This document shows positions 13,752 through 22,488 of a stretch of DNA of 64,000 nucleotides, one piece after another. The DNA is taken from positions 30,391 through 94,390 of the forward strand of contig JAZRUY010000034.1 of NCBI GenBank assembly GCA_045598845.1, written 5' to 3'. The number at the start of each line of letters is the position of its first letter. Positions within the stretch are counted from its first letter, which is position 1. Position numbers and translations under genes: made by a program. This DNA comes from JAZRUY01 sp045598845. Lineage in GTDB: Bacteria; Verrucomicrobiota; Lentisphaeria; Victivallales; Victivallaceae. The notes below the pieces were generated by a model that was not told the origin of the DNA, did no database searches, and worked only from the letters and a program-made list of their open reading frames with translations.

Positions 13752-16402
13752 GGTTTTTCCGTACATTCATTATGCTGCCGGCGGTGTTCGCCGCCGGGAT
13801 TGCCTTGTACGGCGGGGATGTGGTTACCGAAGCCGCGGATAATGAGGTCAGTCCGGATAATTTCAGCGAACTGCGCGCCGATGAATTCAATGTGGTCGGC
13901 GATAATATCGTGGTGAGCGGCAATGTTTATCTGCCGCTGGAAGACGACATGGAGCTTTTCGCCGACCGCGCGGTGGTGAATGTCAGCAACCGCGATATCG
14001 AGGCGAGCGGGCATATCCGGCTCTACCGCTGGTCGGAGGTCAGCGGAAAGGTGGAAACGGATCAGCTTGCCAGGTTGCAGAAGGAAAACGACTGCCGGTT
14101 GAGCGTGGAGGCGGTGGAAGGCGATATCTGGGGCGGGCGCAAAGTGTCGGTTTCGGCGCGCTGCTGCAACGAAAGGGTCACCGCCGACCGTTTCACCGGC
14201 AACCTGCTCTCCAGGTATTTTACTTTCGAGAATGCGAAATTCGCTTTCAGGAATTTTGTGGCGACCGCGGAATTCGCCGAACGGATGCCGGACGGTGTCA
14301 TCAATGCCTCCAACGCTGAAATCAGCGGCTGCGAATATCTGGTGAGCAACAACGCCCATTATTCCATCGGCTGCACCAGCGCCACCTTGTCGCCGCCTCC
14401 TCCTCCGTCCGGAGACAGCGCCATCAACAAGGATGCGGGGGAATACAGCGTGCTGATGACCAACAGCACTTTAAGGATTTACGGTATCCCGCTGGCATGG
14501 CTGCCGGTGGTCTATAAACCGAAGGACGAATCGCTGCGTCTGTTCCAGATGCAGCTGGGCAGCAGCAGCGATTACGGTTTCTTTATCCGGCTCTCCAAGA
14601 AGTTCAAACTTTCCGATTATCCCCAGGCGTCCGTGCGTCTGCTGGGTGATTATTTCGATTCACGCGGTTTCGGATACGGTATCTCCGGCAAGGTTGAGAC
14701 GGACAATTCCGTCACCAGCGTGTTCGCCTACACGATACGCGACCGCAACAGTGATGAAAACGACGAGTACAGCAAATACCGCATCGATGTACCTTACAAC
14801 CGCTACGATTTCCGCATCAGCAACCTCACGCATATTACTCCCCGGCTGGATTTCCGCGGAGTGTTCGAGTTGCAGAGTGATCCGTATGTGACACGCGATT
14901 TCTTTGAAGACCGCTATAACGGCGATCCGCAGCCCGCCACCTACGCTTCGCTGGAATATCAGTTCGACCATTTCTCGGCTTCGCTCTATGTGCGGCCGCG
15001 GGTGAACAGTTTTTATACTACCGTGCAGCGGCTGCCGGAATTCAAACTGGAAATTCCCCGTCAGGAACTCTTCGGCACCAATGTCTACTATCAGGGCGAT
15101 CTGTCGCTCGCCTATCTGAAGATGTCGTGGCTGGACTATGACCAGCCGCCGGAGAACGAATTGTTCAAGTTGACGGATTACAGTACTTTCCGGGTGGACA
15201 CCACTCATTTCCTGTACTACCCGATCCGGCTCGGATGGCTTAATATCGTTCCCCGGGCCGGTGTGAAAATGGTCGGCTACAGCAACAGCAGTTCGGAGCC
15301 GTTGTCCCCTGAGGAACTCGCAACTTTGCTTAAAGCGGCGGATCCGCAGGGAAAAGGATTGTACGAGGTGAAGAACTACAACGAGAGCGGTCACGGCAAA
15401 TTCCGGTTTCTCGGAGAAATCGGGGTGGAGGCGTCCACCAAGATCCACAACACCTGGCACGATCTGCGCAGTTACTGGCTGCAGATTGACGGGTTGCGCC
15501 ATGTGCTGCAGCCGTATATCAATTACACTCTGATCGCCGCATCCGATTCTCCGGATGAAATTCTCTATTTCGATGATGTGGACCGGCTGGACGATGCCCA
15601 CTTCATCCGCATCGGCATGCACAACCGGCTGGAAACCCGCAGCGGGGATAAGATCAAATCACTTTTTTCCATGGAGAACTTCTGGGATTTCTACATGGAC
15701 AGCGATGACCGGGTCCGCAACAGCCATATCGGTAATATCGGCACCGTGCTGAAAGCGAATCTGATTAAGGATGTCACTCTGAGCGCCGATATACTCATAG
15801 ACCCGGCCAATGCCAACGGTCCTATTCCGGAAACGATGCGCAACGGCCGCTCCGCCGGTTATCCCGGTCTGGACTGCGACTGGATAAACCGCTTGAATGT
15901 GTCTCTTGATTATACGCCGGCAACGGACTGGAAATTCAATCTCTCCTATACCTACAACCGCAATTACAACAGCCGCTACGCTTATTCCATGGGGTCGTCG
16001 ATGACCCAGATCGATTCCGGTTCGTTGTTCAATAAATTCTTTGACGAGCGCACCGATCAGCTCAGTTTTTCGGTAGGGTTGCCGATAACCCCGGATCACC
16101 GCACTTTGGCAAGTTACCGGCTTTCCTACGATTTTCTGGACGGCCGGTGCAAGACGCAGGAATTCCAGCTGATCCGCCGGTTCCACTGTGTCGAGTTGTC
16201 GGCCGGTCTGAAACTGGAGTTCAAGAAACGAAACTCCCCTCGCAAGGGGTACACTCTGGAGGACGACTGGATGTTCCAGGTCAATTTTCTCGGCATGCAG
16301 ATGCCGGCCGGCAGCGGATCCCCGGCATTGGCGGAAATCGACCGGGAGATGTCCGGCTCGGCGGCCGGCAAAGTGAATATTTGGAAAACCGATACCGACT
16401 GA
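13748..16402 (+). CDS. lptD: LptD/OstA-like outer-membrane LPS assembly protein
   Basis: 884 aa, close to LptD length. A signal peptide (RFFRTFIMLPAVFAAGIALY) is followed by an OstA-like N-terminal domain, residues about 35-130 (LRADEFNVVGDNIVVSGNVYL, FADRAVVNVSNRDIEASGHI). Then comes a long region of alternating aromatic and polar residues typical of a transmembrane beta-barrel. LptD places LPS in the outer leaflet. The GTG start overlaps the acyltransferase stop by 4 bases, with GGAGG upstream. Sequence similarity to proteobacterial LptD is low by eye. The call rests on the OstA repeat, barrel pattern, length and neighbouring hldD. Confidence 0.75.
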   Translation: MRFFRTFIMLPAVFAAGIALYGGDVVTEAADNEVSPDNFSELRADEFNVVGDNIVVSGNVYLPLEDDMELFADRAVVNVSNRDIEASGHIRLYRWSEVSGKVETDQLARLQKENDCRLSVEAVEGDIWGGRKVSVSARCCNERVTADRFTGNLLSRYFTFENAKFAFRNFVATAEFAERMPDGVINASNAEISGCEYLVSNNAHYSIGCTSATLSPPPPPSGDSAINKDAGEYSVLMTNSTLRIYGIPLAWLPVVYKPKDESLRLFQMQLGSSSDYGFFIRLSKKFKLSDYPQASVRLLGDYFDSRGFGYGISGKVETDNSVTSVFAYTIRDRNSDENDEYSKYRIDVPYNRYDFRISNLTHITPRLDFRGVFELQSDPYVTRDFFEDRYNGDPQPATYASLEYQFDHFSASLYVRPRVNSFYTTVQRLPEFKLEIPRQELFGTNVYYQGDLSLAYLKMSWLDYDQPPENELFKLTDYSTFRVDTTHFLYYPIRLGWLNIVPRAGVKMVGYSNSSSEPLSPEELATLLKAADPQGKGLYEVKNYNESGHGKFRFLGEIGVEASTKIHNTWHDLRSYWLQIDGLRHVLQPYINYTLIAASDSPDEILYFDDVDRLDDAHFIRIGMHNRLETRSGDKIKSLFSMENFWDFYMDSDDRVRNSHIGNIGTVLKANLIKDVTLSADILIDPANANGPIPETMRNGRSAGYPGLDCDWINRLNVSLDYTPATDWKFNLSYTYNRNYNSRYAYSMGSSMTQIDSGSLFNKFFDERTDQLSFSVGLPITPDHRTLASYRLSYDFLDGRCKTQEFQLIRRFHCVELSAGLKLEFKKRNSPRKGYTLEDDWMFQVNFLGMQMPAGSGSPALAEIDREMSGSAAGKVNIWKTDTD

Positions 16403-16436
16403 TTTGTTGAATTAAAATAATCTGCGGAGATTTGCC

Positions 16437-17423
16437 ATGTACATTGTAACAGGAGGAGCCGGGCTCATCGGCAGTACGGTGATTTGGGCGCTTAACCGGC
16501 GCGGGATCGATGATATTCTGGCGGTTGACCACTTGGGGGCGGTTACCGACAAGTGGAAGAATCTGGTGCCGCTGCGTTTTTCCGACTATCTGGAAAAGGA
16601 CGATTTCCGGGCAAAACTTGCCGCCGGATATTTCACCGGCAAGGATATCGAAGGGGTGATTCATCTCGGCGCCTGCTCCTCTACCACCGAAAAGGATGCC
16701 GGCTATCTGGTCGATAATAATTTCCGCGCCACTTGCGAACTCGCCGAGTTCTGCGCCGGCCGCCGTATCCGCTTTGTCTATGCGTCGAGTTGCGCCACCT
16801 ACGGCGACGGTTCCGAAGGTTATCTCGATGACGAGAATATAATCGGACGGCTCCGCCCGTTGAATATGTACGGCTACAGCAAGCAGATGTTCGATCTGTG
16901 GGCGCTGCGGCGCGGTATGCTCGGCAGTATCACCGGCTGTAAATTCTCCAATATTTACGGTCCTAACGAGCGTCACAAGGGCGGTATGCGCAGCATGGTG
17001 CTGCGGGCCTTCGAGCAGATTACCGCATCCGGCAAGGTTTCTCTGTTCCGTTCACTTCGTCCGGAGTACCGCGACGGTGAGCAGAAACGGGATTTCCTGT
17101 ATGTTAAAGATGCCGCCGACATGGTGCTTTATCTGTTCGGCCGCGAGAATGCCGGCGGGTTGTACAACATCGGCAGCGGCAAGGCGGAAACCTGGAACGC
17201 CCTTGCGGCGGCGGTGTTCCGGGCATTGGATAAAAATCCGGTTATTGAATATATCGATATGCCGGAATACCTGCGCGGCCGTTATCAGTACTACACCTGC
17301 GCGGAGACCGGTAAAATCCGCGCGCTGGGGTATAGCCGGGAGCCGCTGCCGCTGGCGGATGCCGTGTCCGACTGCGTGAAAAATTACCTGCTTCCGGATA
17401 AATTCCTCGGCGATGAAAAATAA
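16437..17423 (+). CDS. hldD: ADP-L-glycero-D-manno-heptose 6-epimerase
   Basis: 328 aa short-chain dehydrogenase-type epimerase. The N-terminal NAD(P) loop is TGGAGLIGS and the catalytic motif is YGYSKQMFD (Tyr/Lys). The family-specific stretches HLGACSSTTEKDA, NIYGPNERHKGGMRSM and YRDGEQKRDFLYVKD match HldD. It converts ADP-D-glycero- to ADP-L-glycero-D-manno-heptose for the LPS inner core. Together with the gmhB-like gene at 34900 it predicts heptose-containing LPS. It lies 34 bases after lptD and overlaps rsmB by 11 bases. Confidence 0.93.
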   Translation: MYIVTGGAGLIGSTVIWALNRRGIDDILAVDHLGAVTDKWKNLVPLRFSDYLEKDDFRAKLAAGYFTGKDIEGVIHLGACSSTTEKDAGYLVDNNFRATCELAEFCAGRRIRFVYASSCATYGDGSEGYLDDENIIGRLRPLNMYGYSKQMFDLWALRRGMLGSITGCKFSNIYGPNERHKGGMRSMVLRAFEQITASGKVSLFRSLRPEYRDGEQKRDFLYVKDAADMVLYLFGRENAGGLYNIGSGKAETWNALAAAVFRALDKNPVIEYIDMPEYLRGRYQYYTCAETGKIRALGYSREPLPLADAVSDCVKNYLLPDKFLGDEK

Positions 17424-18636
17424 TCCCGGCGGCACGTCCGGCCGGATTATAACCGCGGTATGGCGCGGTGTGGCGGCGGTGGAAAGCGGGCGGACCGGTT
17501 TGGACGATTACCTGGATTCCGCCGCCGTGCCGCCGGAGATTAGGCGCAGTGCGGAAAGCGCGCTGTTTTTGTATTATCGCAACAAATGTTTCGTTGACGG
17601 AATCATCCGCCGTTACTGCCGTTCCGCTCCGTCTCCGGATCTGCGTGCTTTTCTTGCCGCCGCTCTCACGCAGCAGTTTTTTCAAAGCGGTATTGCTCCT
17701 CAATCGGCCGCCAATGTGGCGGTTGAAACCGCAAAAACACACTTCTCCGCCGGAGCGGTGAAATTTGTCAATGCGCTGCTGCGGCGCGGAATGCGCGAAA
17801 TGCCGCGGCCGCCGGAACCGCGGCCGCCGGAAACAATACTGCCTCCGGCCGTATTGCGGCGGTGGCGGCGGAATTTCGGAGAGGATATCTGTGCCTCGCT
17901 GGCGGATTTGTATTTGCGTCAGCCTCCGTTTACTTTCCGTATGATTGCACCGGAAAATTTACCAGGCGGATGTGAGCCCGTCGCCGGGTTCGGTCCGTTC
18001 CGGTTCGGCACCGGAGAACCTGCCGCGGTTTTGAATTCCGCCGGTTTTGCGGCCGGCGGAATATATATTCAGGATCCCGCCGCTTCACTGGCCCCGTCGC
18101 TGGCTGTCTGCGGCACATCGCCGGGAAGGATTCTGGATATGTGCGCTGCTCCTGGCGGCAAAACCCTGATGCTGCACGAGTTGTTTCCATCCGCTTCTCT
18201 GACCGCGGCGGACCGTTCGGCTGCACGGCAGAAACTCACGGCGGAAAATTTGTCCCGCCGGAATATCGCCGCGGAAATCATCGCTGCGACTCCGGAGCAA
18301 TTGACGGGAAGTTTTGATTTGGTACTGGCGGATGTGCCTTGTTCCAATACCGGAGTATTCCGTCACCGTCCTGATGCCCTGTGGCGGTTTTCCGAATCCG
18401 CCTTACGGGATTTGCTGCCGGTTCAGAAACGGATTTTGAACCGCGCCGCCGAGTTGACGGAACCTGGCGGAGTATTGATTTACAGCACTTGCTCCATCGA
18501 GCCGGAAGAGAATACGGAAACCGCCGGGATTTTTATGGAATCACATCCGGAATTCACGCTGATTTCCGAACGTCGGCTGATGCCGGCGGAATCCGGTGAC
18601 GGCGCTTATGCCGTTTGCTGGATGAAAAACCGGTGA
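17413..18636 (+). CDS. rsmB: RsmB/NOP-family rRNA (cytosine-5)-methyltransferase
   Basis: 407 aa. The N-terminal NusB-like helical domain spans about residues 10-130, followed by a SAM-dependent methyltransferase domain. The SAM loop is DMCAAPGGKT. The two catalytic cysteines are in ADVPCSNTGVFR (motif IV) and STCSIEPEEN (motif VI). RsmB methylates C967 of 16S rRNA in E. coli. The start overlaps hldD. The stop codon lies inside the 5' arm of a hairpin that terminates the convergent V-ATPase operon. Confidence 0.9.
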   Translation: MKNNPGGTSGRIITAVWRGVAAVESGRTGLDDYLDSAAVPPEIRRSAESALFLYYRNKCFVDGIIRRYCRSAPSPDLRAFLAAALTQQFFQSGIAPQSAANVAVETAKTHFSAGAVKFVNALLRRGMREMPRPPEPRPPETILPPAVLRRWRRNFGEDICASLADLYLRQPPFTFRMIAPENLPGGCEPVAGFGPFRFGTGEPAAVLNSAGFAAGGIYIQDPAASLAPSLAVCGTSPGRILDMCAAPGGKTLMLHELFPSASLTAADRSAARQKLTAENLSRRNIAAEIIAATPEQLTGSFDLVLADVPCSNTGVFRHRPDALWRFSESALRDLLPVQKRILNRAAELTEPGGVLIYSTCSIEPEENTETAGIFMESHPEFTLISERRLMPAESGDGAYAVCWMKNR

Positions 18637-18660
18637 TAACGTAGACGCATTATCACCGGT
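18629..18660 (-). terminator. Terminator of the proA-ntpI-ntpK unit
   Basis: A perfect 11-bp inverted repeat, ACCGGTGATAA (18629-18639) and TTATCACCGGT (18650-18660), is followed on the minus strand by TTTTT. The + strand lacks a T-run, so termination is mainly for the minus-strand operon. The rsmB stop codon is within the stem. Confidence 0.8.
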
Positions 18661-18687
18661 CCGCTGCCGTAAAACATTCGGAAGTTT

Positions 18688-19146
18688 TTACAGTGCGAAA
18701 AGTGAGAAAATCAAGGCGAAAATCGCACAGGTTTCCACCACTCCCACCACGATAATGTAATTGCTGAAACCTTTACCGGTTTCCGCCAGCGCATTGGCTC
18801 CCGCCGCCGCCGCCTTGCCCTGGAATATCGCCGACACCAGCAACGCGATGCCGCAGAGGATGCCGATCATTATGTAGGCCGGCCAGTTTGGCGCCGCCTC
18901 GGTTGCTTTGCCGTTGATGAAGATCAGCATGATCAGTCCGTAAATCGTCTGAGTCAGAGGCGCGCCGGCGAACGATACCAGCAGGAAAGACGCGGGTTTG
19001 TCCTGCAGATAACATTTTTTCCATGCGCCGATGGAAGCGGAACCGGCAATACCGACGCCGATAGCGGAGCCGACCGCTCCCAGCGCAACCGCGAAATATC
19101 CGCCGACCTTGGCCAGTGCCGTCATCAGTTCAGTACTCTCAATCAT
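18688..19146 (-). CDS. ntpK: V-type ATPase proteolipid (rotor) subunit K
   Basis: 152 aa, four transmembrane helices forming two fused hairpins, as in Enterococcus NtpK. The ion carboxylate is Glu138 (VVETCAIFAL); the first hairpin has Gln66 instead, so there is one site per subunit. Residues matching the Enterococcus Na+ site are all present: Thr65, Gln66 and Tyr69 (LTQTIYG), Gln109 (FQGKAAAAG) and Glu138. This predicts Na+ coupling. The last gene of the proA-ntpI-ntpK unit, 2 bases after ntpI and followed by a strong terminator. Confidence 0.93.
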   Translation of the reverse strand: MIESTELMTALAKVGGYFAVALGAVGSAIGVGIAGSASIGAWKKCYLQDKPASFLLVSFAGAPLTQTIYGLIMLIFINGKATEAAPNWPAYIMIGILCGIALLVSAIFQGKAAAAGANALAETGKGFSNYIIVVGVVETCAIFALIFSLFAL

Positions 19147-19148
19147 GA

Positions 19149-20957
19149 TTATTTCTCCTTTTTCTGTTTGCCGCCGGCAAACGGTTTATATTCACATCCT
19201 CCCCATCGCAATCCTGCATGGTTGGAAAATTCCAGAGTGTTCAGCCGGATTCCGTGTACCAGTACGCTCATTGCGCAAAGAATAATATTCAGCCCGTGCC
19301 CCAGCACTACCACCAGCACACCGAACACCGCCGCCAGCCAGCCGAGTCCGCAGAGATCGCGCCCCATGCCGTTTATGCTTACGGCGATATAATATCCGGC
19401 CATGCCGACGGCGAACAGCCGGATGTAACTCAGCACATCGACAAAACTGTTGATGACATTGGACGGAAACTGAAAAACATCAGCGATATTGCGCCAGTTG
19501 ACATCGAATATCATTACGAGAAGCAATCCGGTACCGTACAGCCAGTACATATATGTTGGAAAATCTCCGGGATAGACCAGCAACCGCTCGGTAAGAAAGA
19601 AATTGCCCCATAATATCAGCATCCAGCCGAGATTGCGGAGAACACAGCGTAAATTGCCGGCGGCTACCGCCTGCCATATATGCCCCAGAGAAAGTTGCCC
19701 GGCCGCCAGCAGAAAACAGAAAAACTGGGTGTTGCGGTCTTTCATGGCATCGATGGCCAGCGCCGGTATTTGCGCCCAGCGCAGAAAATCCGGCGCGGTG
19801 CCGAATATGTTTCCGGTAAACAGCCCCCACAGCGTAGTGGCGATACCTAATATCAGAAACAGACGCACCGGCAATGCCGCCGCCGGCCGGTTGCGGTACC
19901 GGCATAATGCCGCGACCGCCGCCGCGGTCATCAGCAGCCCGTACCCGCCGTCTCCGATAATAATCGCGGTGAATACGGTAAAAAACAGCAGAAATCCGGT
20001 AGAAACATCAATTTCATCATATCCGGGGGCTATGCCGAGAAATTTAAACAGCGGCTGTATTGCGCGGGTGAATTTTCCCAATTTCAGCAAGGTCGGGACC
20101 CGGTCGTCCGGCGCCGGATCTTCCACCAGCAACCCCCAGCCGCATGCGGCGGCCGCATTTTCCAGCCGCGGTAATTCCGGTACCGGCACAAATCCGGTGA
20201 GGGAGGCTATGGTTCCCTGCTTGTACAGAGCCTCGCCGGCCAGAGCGAATTCATATTCCGATTCCAATGCGGCGATATGGGCTTTCATTGCCGGCAATGC
20301 GGCAAGCATTCCGGAAAGTTTTTCATCGGTATCGTTCAGTTCCGCTTCCAGGCTGTTCAGTTTCCGGCGCAATTCCGCCGGATTATCCTCGTCTTTGAGC
20401 GGAAAATCCGGTATAGCGATATCCTTGGGGAACCCGGCGTCTGAAAGCATGGCGAAAAATATTTTGCCGTCTTTTTCACTGATTTTTTCAACGGCGATGC
20501 CGTCTATGGCTTCCAGCCGGTGTAAATCGCTTTCCGTTCCGCGGCATAATTTGAAATCTATGCCGGACCGGCGCAAGTGTTCCAAGTCCGCCCGGTCAAA
20601 ATCTCCCCACGGTTCCAGACGGTCGAGATTTTTTCGTATGCCGGCGATGTCACCGGTCAGGCGGTCGCGCAAATCCATCATGGCGGCGGCATCGATTTCT
20701 TTCATCGCTGTATCAATCCGGTTCCAATCCGCCTGCTGCCGCGGGGATGACGGAACCACGGTGTTTTGCATCCGCTCCAGTCTCCGTACGGTAACGGAAA
20801 CCTGATTGAGCAAATCCCCTGCGCGCGAGGCATCTCCGTTGCGGACCGGTCTGATTTGCTCCAGGTGCATTATTCCGAGATCGCGCAGGGAATGCAGTGC
20901 CGGTATCCGCTCTGATTCCAGCATCAGCAAAGTTACTTTTTTCATTGGGACTATCAT
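19149..20957 (-). CDS. ntpI: V-type ATPase subunit I (stator/a subunit)
   Basis: 602 aa. A cytoplasmic, coiled-coil-rich N-terminal half (about residues 1-315; MIVPMKKVTLLMLESERIPA, later AELNDTDEKLSGML) is followed by a membrane half with about seven helices. Conserved stretches include FTAIIIGDGGYGLLM and SYIRLFAVGMAGYYIAV, which carries the essential Arg of the ion channel. It pairs with the rotor encoded just downstream. The catalytic subunits A, B, D and E are not in this window. An alternative start is the Met at codon 5. Confidence 0.93.
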   Translation of the reverse strand: MIVPMKKVTLLMLESERIPALHSLRDLGIMHLEQIRPVRNGDASRAGDLLNQVSVTVRRLERMQNTVVPSSPRQQADWNRIDTAMKEIDAAAMMDLRDRLTGDIAGIRKNLDRLEPWGDFDRADLEHLRRSGIDFKLCRGTESDLHRLEAIDGIAVEKISEKDGKIFFAMLSDAGFPKDIAIPDFPLKDEDNPAELRRKLNSLEAELNDTDEKLSGMLAALPAMKAHIAALESEYEFALAGEALYKQGTIASLTGFVPVPELPRLENAAAACGWGLLVEDPAPDDRVPTLLKLGKFTRAIQPLFKFLGIAPGYDEIDVSTGFLLFFTVFTAIIIGDGGYGLLMTAAAVAALCRYRNRPAAALPVRLFLILGIATTLWGLFTGNIFGTAPDFLRWAQIPALAIDAMKDRNTQFFCFLLAAGQLSLGHIWQAVAAGNLRCVLRNLGWMLILWGNFFLTERLLVYPGDFPTYMYWLYGTGLLLVMIFDVNWRNIADVFQFPSNVINSFVDVLSYIRLFAVGMAGYYIAVSINGMGRDLCGLGWLAAVFGVLVVVLGHGLNIILCAMSVLVHGIRLNTLEFSNHAGLRWGGCEYKPFAGGKQKKEK

Positions 20958-20978
20958 AGCGAGACCAGCTTGTATTTC

Positions 20979-22253
20979 CTATCGGATTTGTCCTGCGCCG
21001 TACACCAGATATTTGTAACTGGTCAACTCGTCCGCTCCCATCGGCCCGCGGGCATGAAGTTTATCGGTGCTGATACCGATTTCAGCCCCCATGCCGAATT
21101 CTCCGCCATCGGTAAAACGGGTGGAGGCATTCCAATACAGCGTAGAGGAATCCACACCGGCGAAAAACCGGTCTCTTTCTTCTGTGTTTTCGGTGATTAT
21201 TCCGTCACTGTGACGGGAACCGTACCGGTTGATGTGCTCAACCGCTTCATCAATGCCGCTTACGATTTTTACTGCCAGTTTAAAATCCAGATACTCCCTG
21301 AACCAGTCGTCTTCCGCGGCCGGCAGCGCTTCCGGACAGTAACGCCGGAATTCTTCGTCCGCATGCAGTTCCACTTTCCGGTCGCGCATAACTTTGCAAA
21401 ACGGCGGAATAAATTTTTCCGCACAGCCGCGGTCGATAAGCAGAGTTTCCAGCGCATTGCACACTCCGGGCCGTGAACATTTGGCATTTTCAACGATTTT
21501 TACCGCCATGGCTATATCGGCGGACGCGCCCGCATATAAGTGGCACACTCCTTTATAGTGTTTCAGCACCGGCATGGTGGCTTCCGCACAGACAAACCGG
21601 ATAAGTCCTTCGCCGCCGCGCGGAATTATCACATCGATATAGCGGTCAAGTTTCAGCATGATTTTTACGGCGGAACGATCCGTCCACGGTACCAGTTGCA
21701 CTGTTCCAGCCGGCATTCCGGTCGATTGCGCCGCCCGGTCGAGTATGTCCGCCAGTACGGAACAGGAACGGATGGCTTCACTGCCGCACCGCAGTATAAC
21801 CGCGTTTCCGGCCTTAAGGCAGATCCCGGCGGCATCCGCGGTAACATTGGGGCGGGATTCGTATATAATCCCGATAACACCGAGCGGGACGGACTTTTTT
21901 ATGATTTTCAATCCGTTCGGGCGGTCGTGCGAAGCAAGTATTCTGCCAACGGGATCAGATTGAGCCGCTACTGTTTTTAAACCGTTCGCCATAGCGGAAA
22001 TTCTTGCTTCGGAAAGAGACAGACGATCCAGCATTGCCGCCGATAATCCTGCCTGCCTGCCTGCTTCCATATCCGCGGCGTTGGCATCTAAGATCCGGCC
22101 GGAATTTGCTTCCAGATCCTCCGCCATACGCAGCAGAATTTTATTTTTACATTCCGGAGCCAGTACCGCCAGAGCGCGCGATGCAGCGAGAGCCCGTTCT
22201 CCCATCCTGATCAAAATTCGCTCCATATCCTCAACGGCAACAGTATCGGTCAT
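20979..22253 (-). CDS. proA: Glutamate-5-semialdehyde dehydrogenase (gamma-glutamyl phosphate reductase)
   Basis: 424 aa aldehyde-dehydrogenase-superfamily enzyme for the second step of proline synthesis. The catalytic Cys265 sits in RPGVCNALETLLI. Other family marks are VIYESRPNVTADA, KAGNAVILRCGSEA and the C-terminal FGMGAEIGISTDKLHARGPMG. The start is placed at ATG 22253 because GGAGG is 8 bases upstream; the ATG at 22259 is only 2 bases from it. No proB is nearby. It leads an operon with two V-ATPase genes and has a clear promoter at 22323-22351. Confidence 0.95.
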   Translation of the reverse strand: MTDTVAVEDMERILIRMGERALAASRALAVLAPECKNKILLRMAEDLEANSGRILDANAADMEAGRQAGLSAAMLDRLSLSEARISAMANGLKTVAAQSDPVGRILASHDRPNGLKIIKKSVPLGVIGIIYESRPNVTADAAGICLKAGNAVILRCGSEAIRSCSVLADILDRAAQSTGMPAGTVQLVPWTDRSAVKIMLKLDRYIDVIIPRGGEGLIRFVCAEATMPVLKHYKGVCHLYAGASADIAMAVKIVENAKCSRPGVCNALETLLIDRGCAEKFIPPFCKVMRDRKVELHADEEFRRYCPEALPAAEDDWFREYLDFKLAVKIVSGIDEAVEHINRYGSRHSDGIITENTEERDRFFAGVDSSTLYWNASTRFTDGGEFGMGAEIGISTDKLHARGPMGADELTSYKYLVYGAGQIR

Positions 22254-22322
22254 TTGCATATCCTCCGAACATGAAAATGTGACGCCGGCGGTTATATCCG
22301 AGTTCCCGGACGGTGTTGTGTA

Positions 22323-22351
22323 AATATAGGGGAAAGAACCGGAAAAATCAA
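22323..22351 (-). promoter_or_regulatory. Promoter of the proA-ntpI-ntpK operon
   Basis: On the minus strand: TTGATT (22351-22346), exactly 17 bases, TATATT (22328-22323). The transcription start would be near 22316, about 63 bases before the proA start. It is divergent from the thiI promoter about 50 bases away. Confidence 0.7.
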
Positions 22352-22398
22352 ACCCGCTGTTATCGTGTTCCGGCTAATGTCTAGTATTTTTTCGAGGC

Positions 22399-22427
22399 TT
22401 GACGAATTTATGACGGGATAGTATTTT
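22399..22427 (+). promoter_or_regulatory. Promoter of thiI
   Basis: TTGACG at 22399-22404, 17 bases, TATTTT at 22422-22427. About 55 bases of leader precede the thiI ATG at 22489. Confidence 0.6.
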
Positions 22428-22488
22428 ATCCGCGAATAAAACTCCCCGCATTTTTTGCTCAGATTTTAAAATTTTCCGGAGAAACGAG

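Noticed and set aside
14660..15622. 320-codon open frame on the - strand
   Set aside because: Antisense to the lptD-like gene, whose signal peptide, OstA domain and barrel pattern are convincing.
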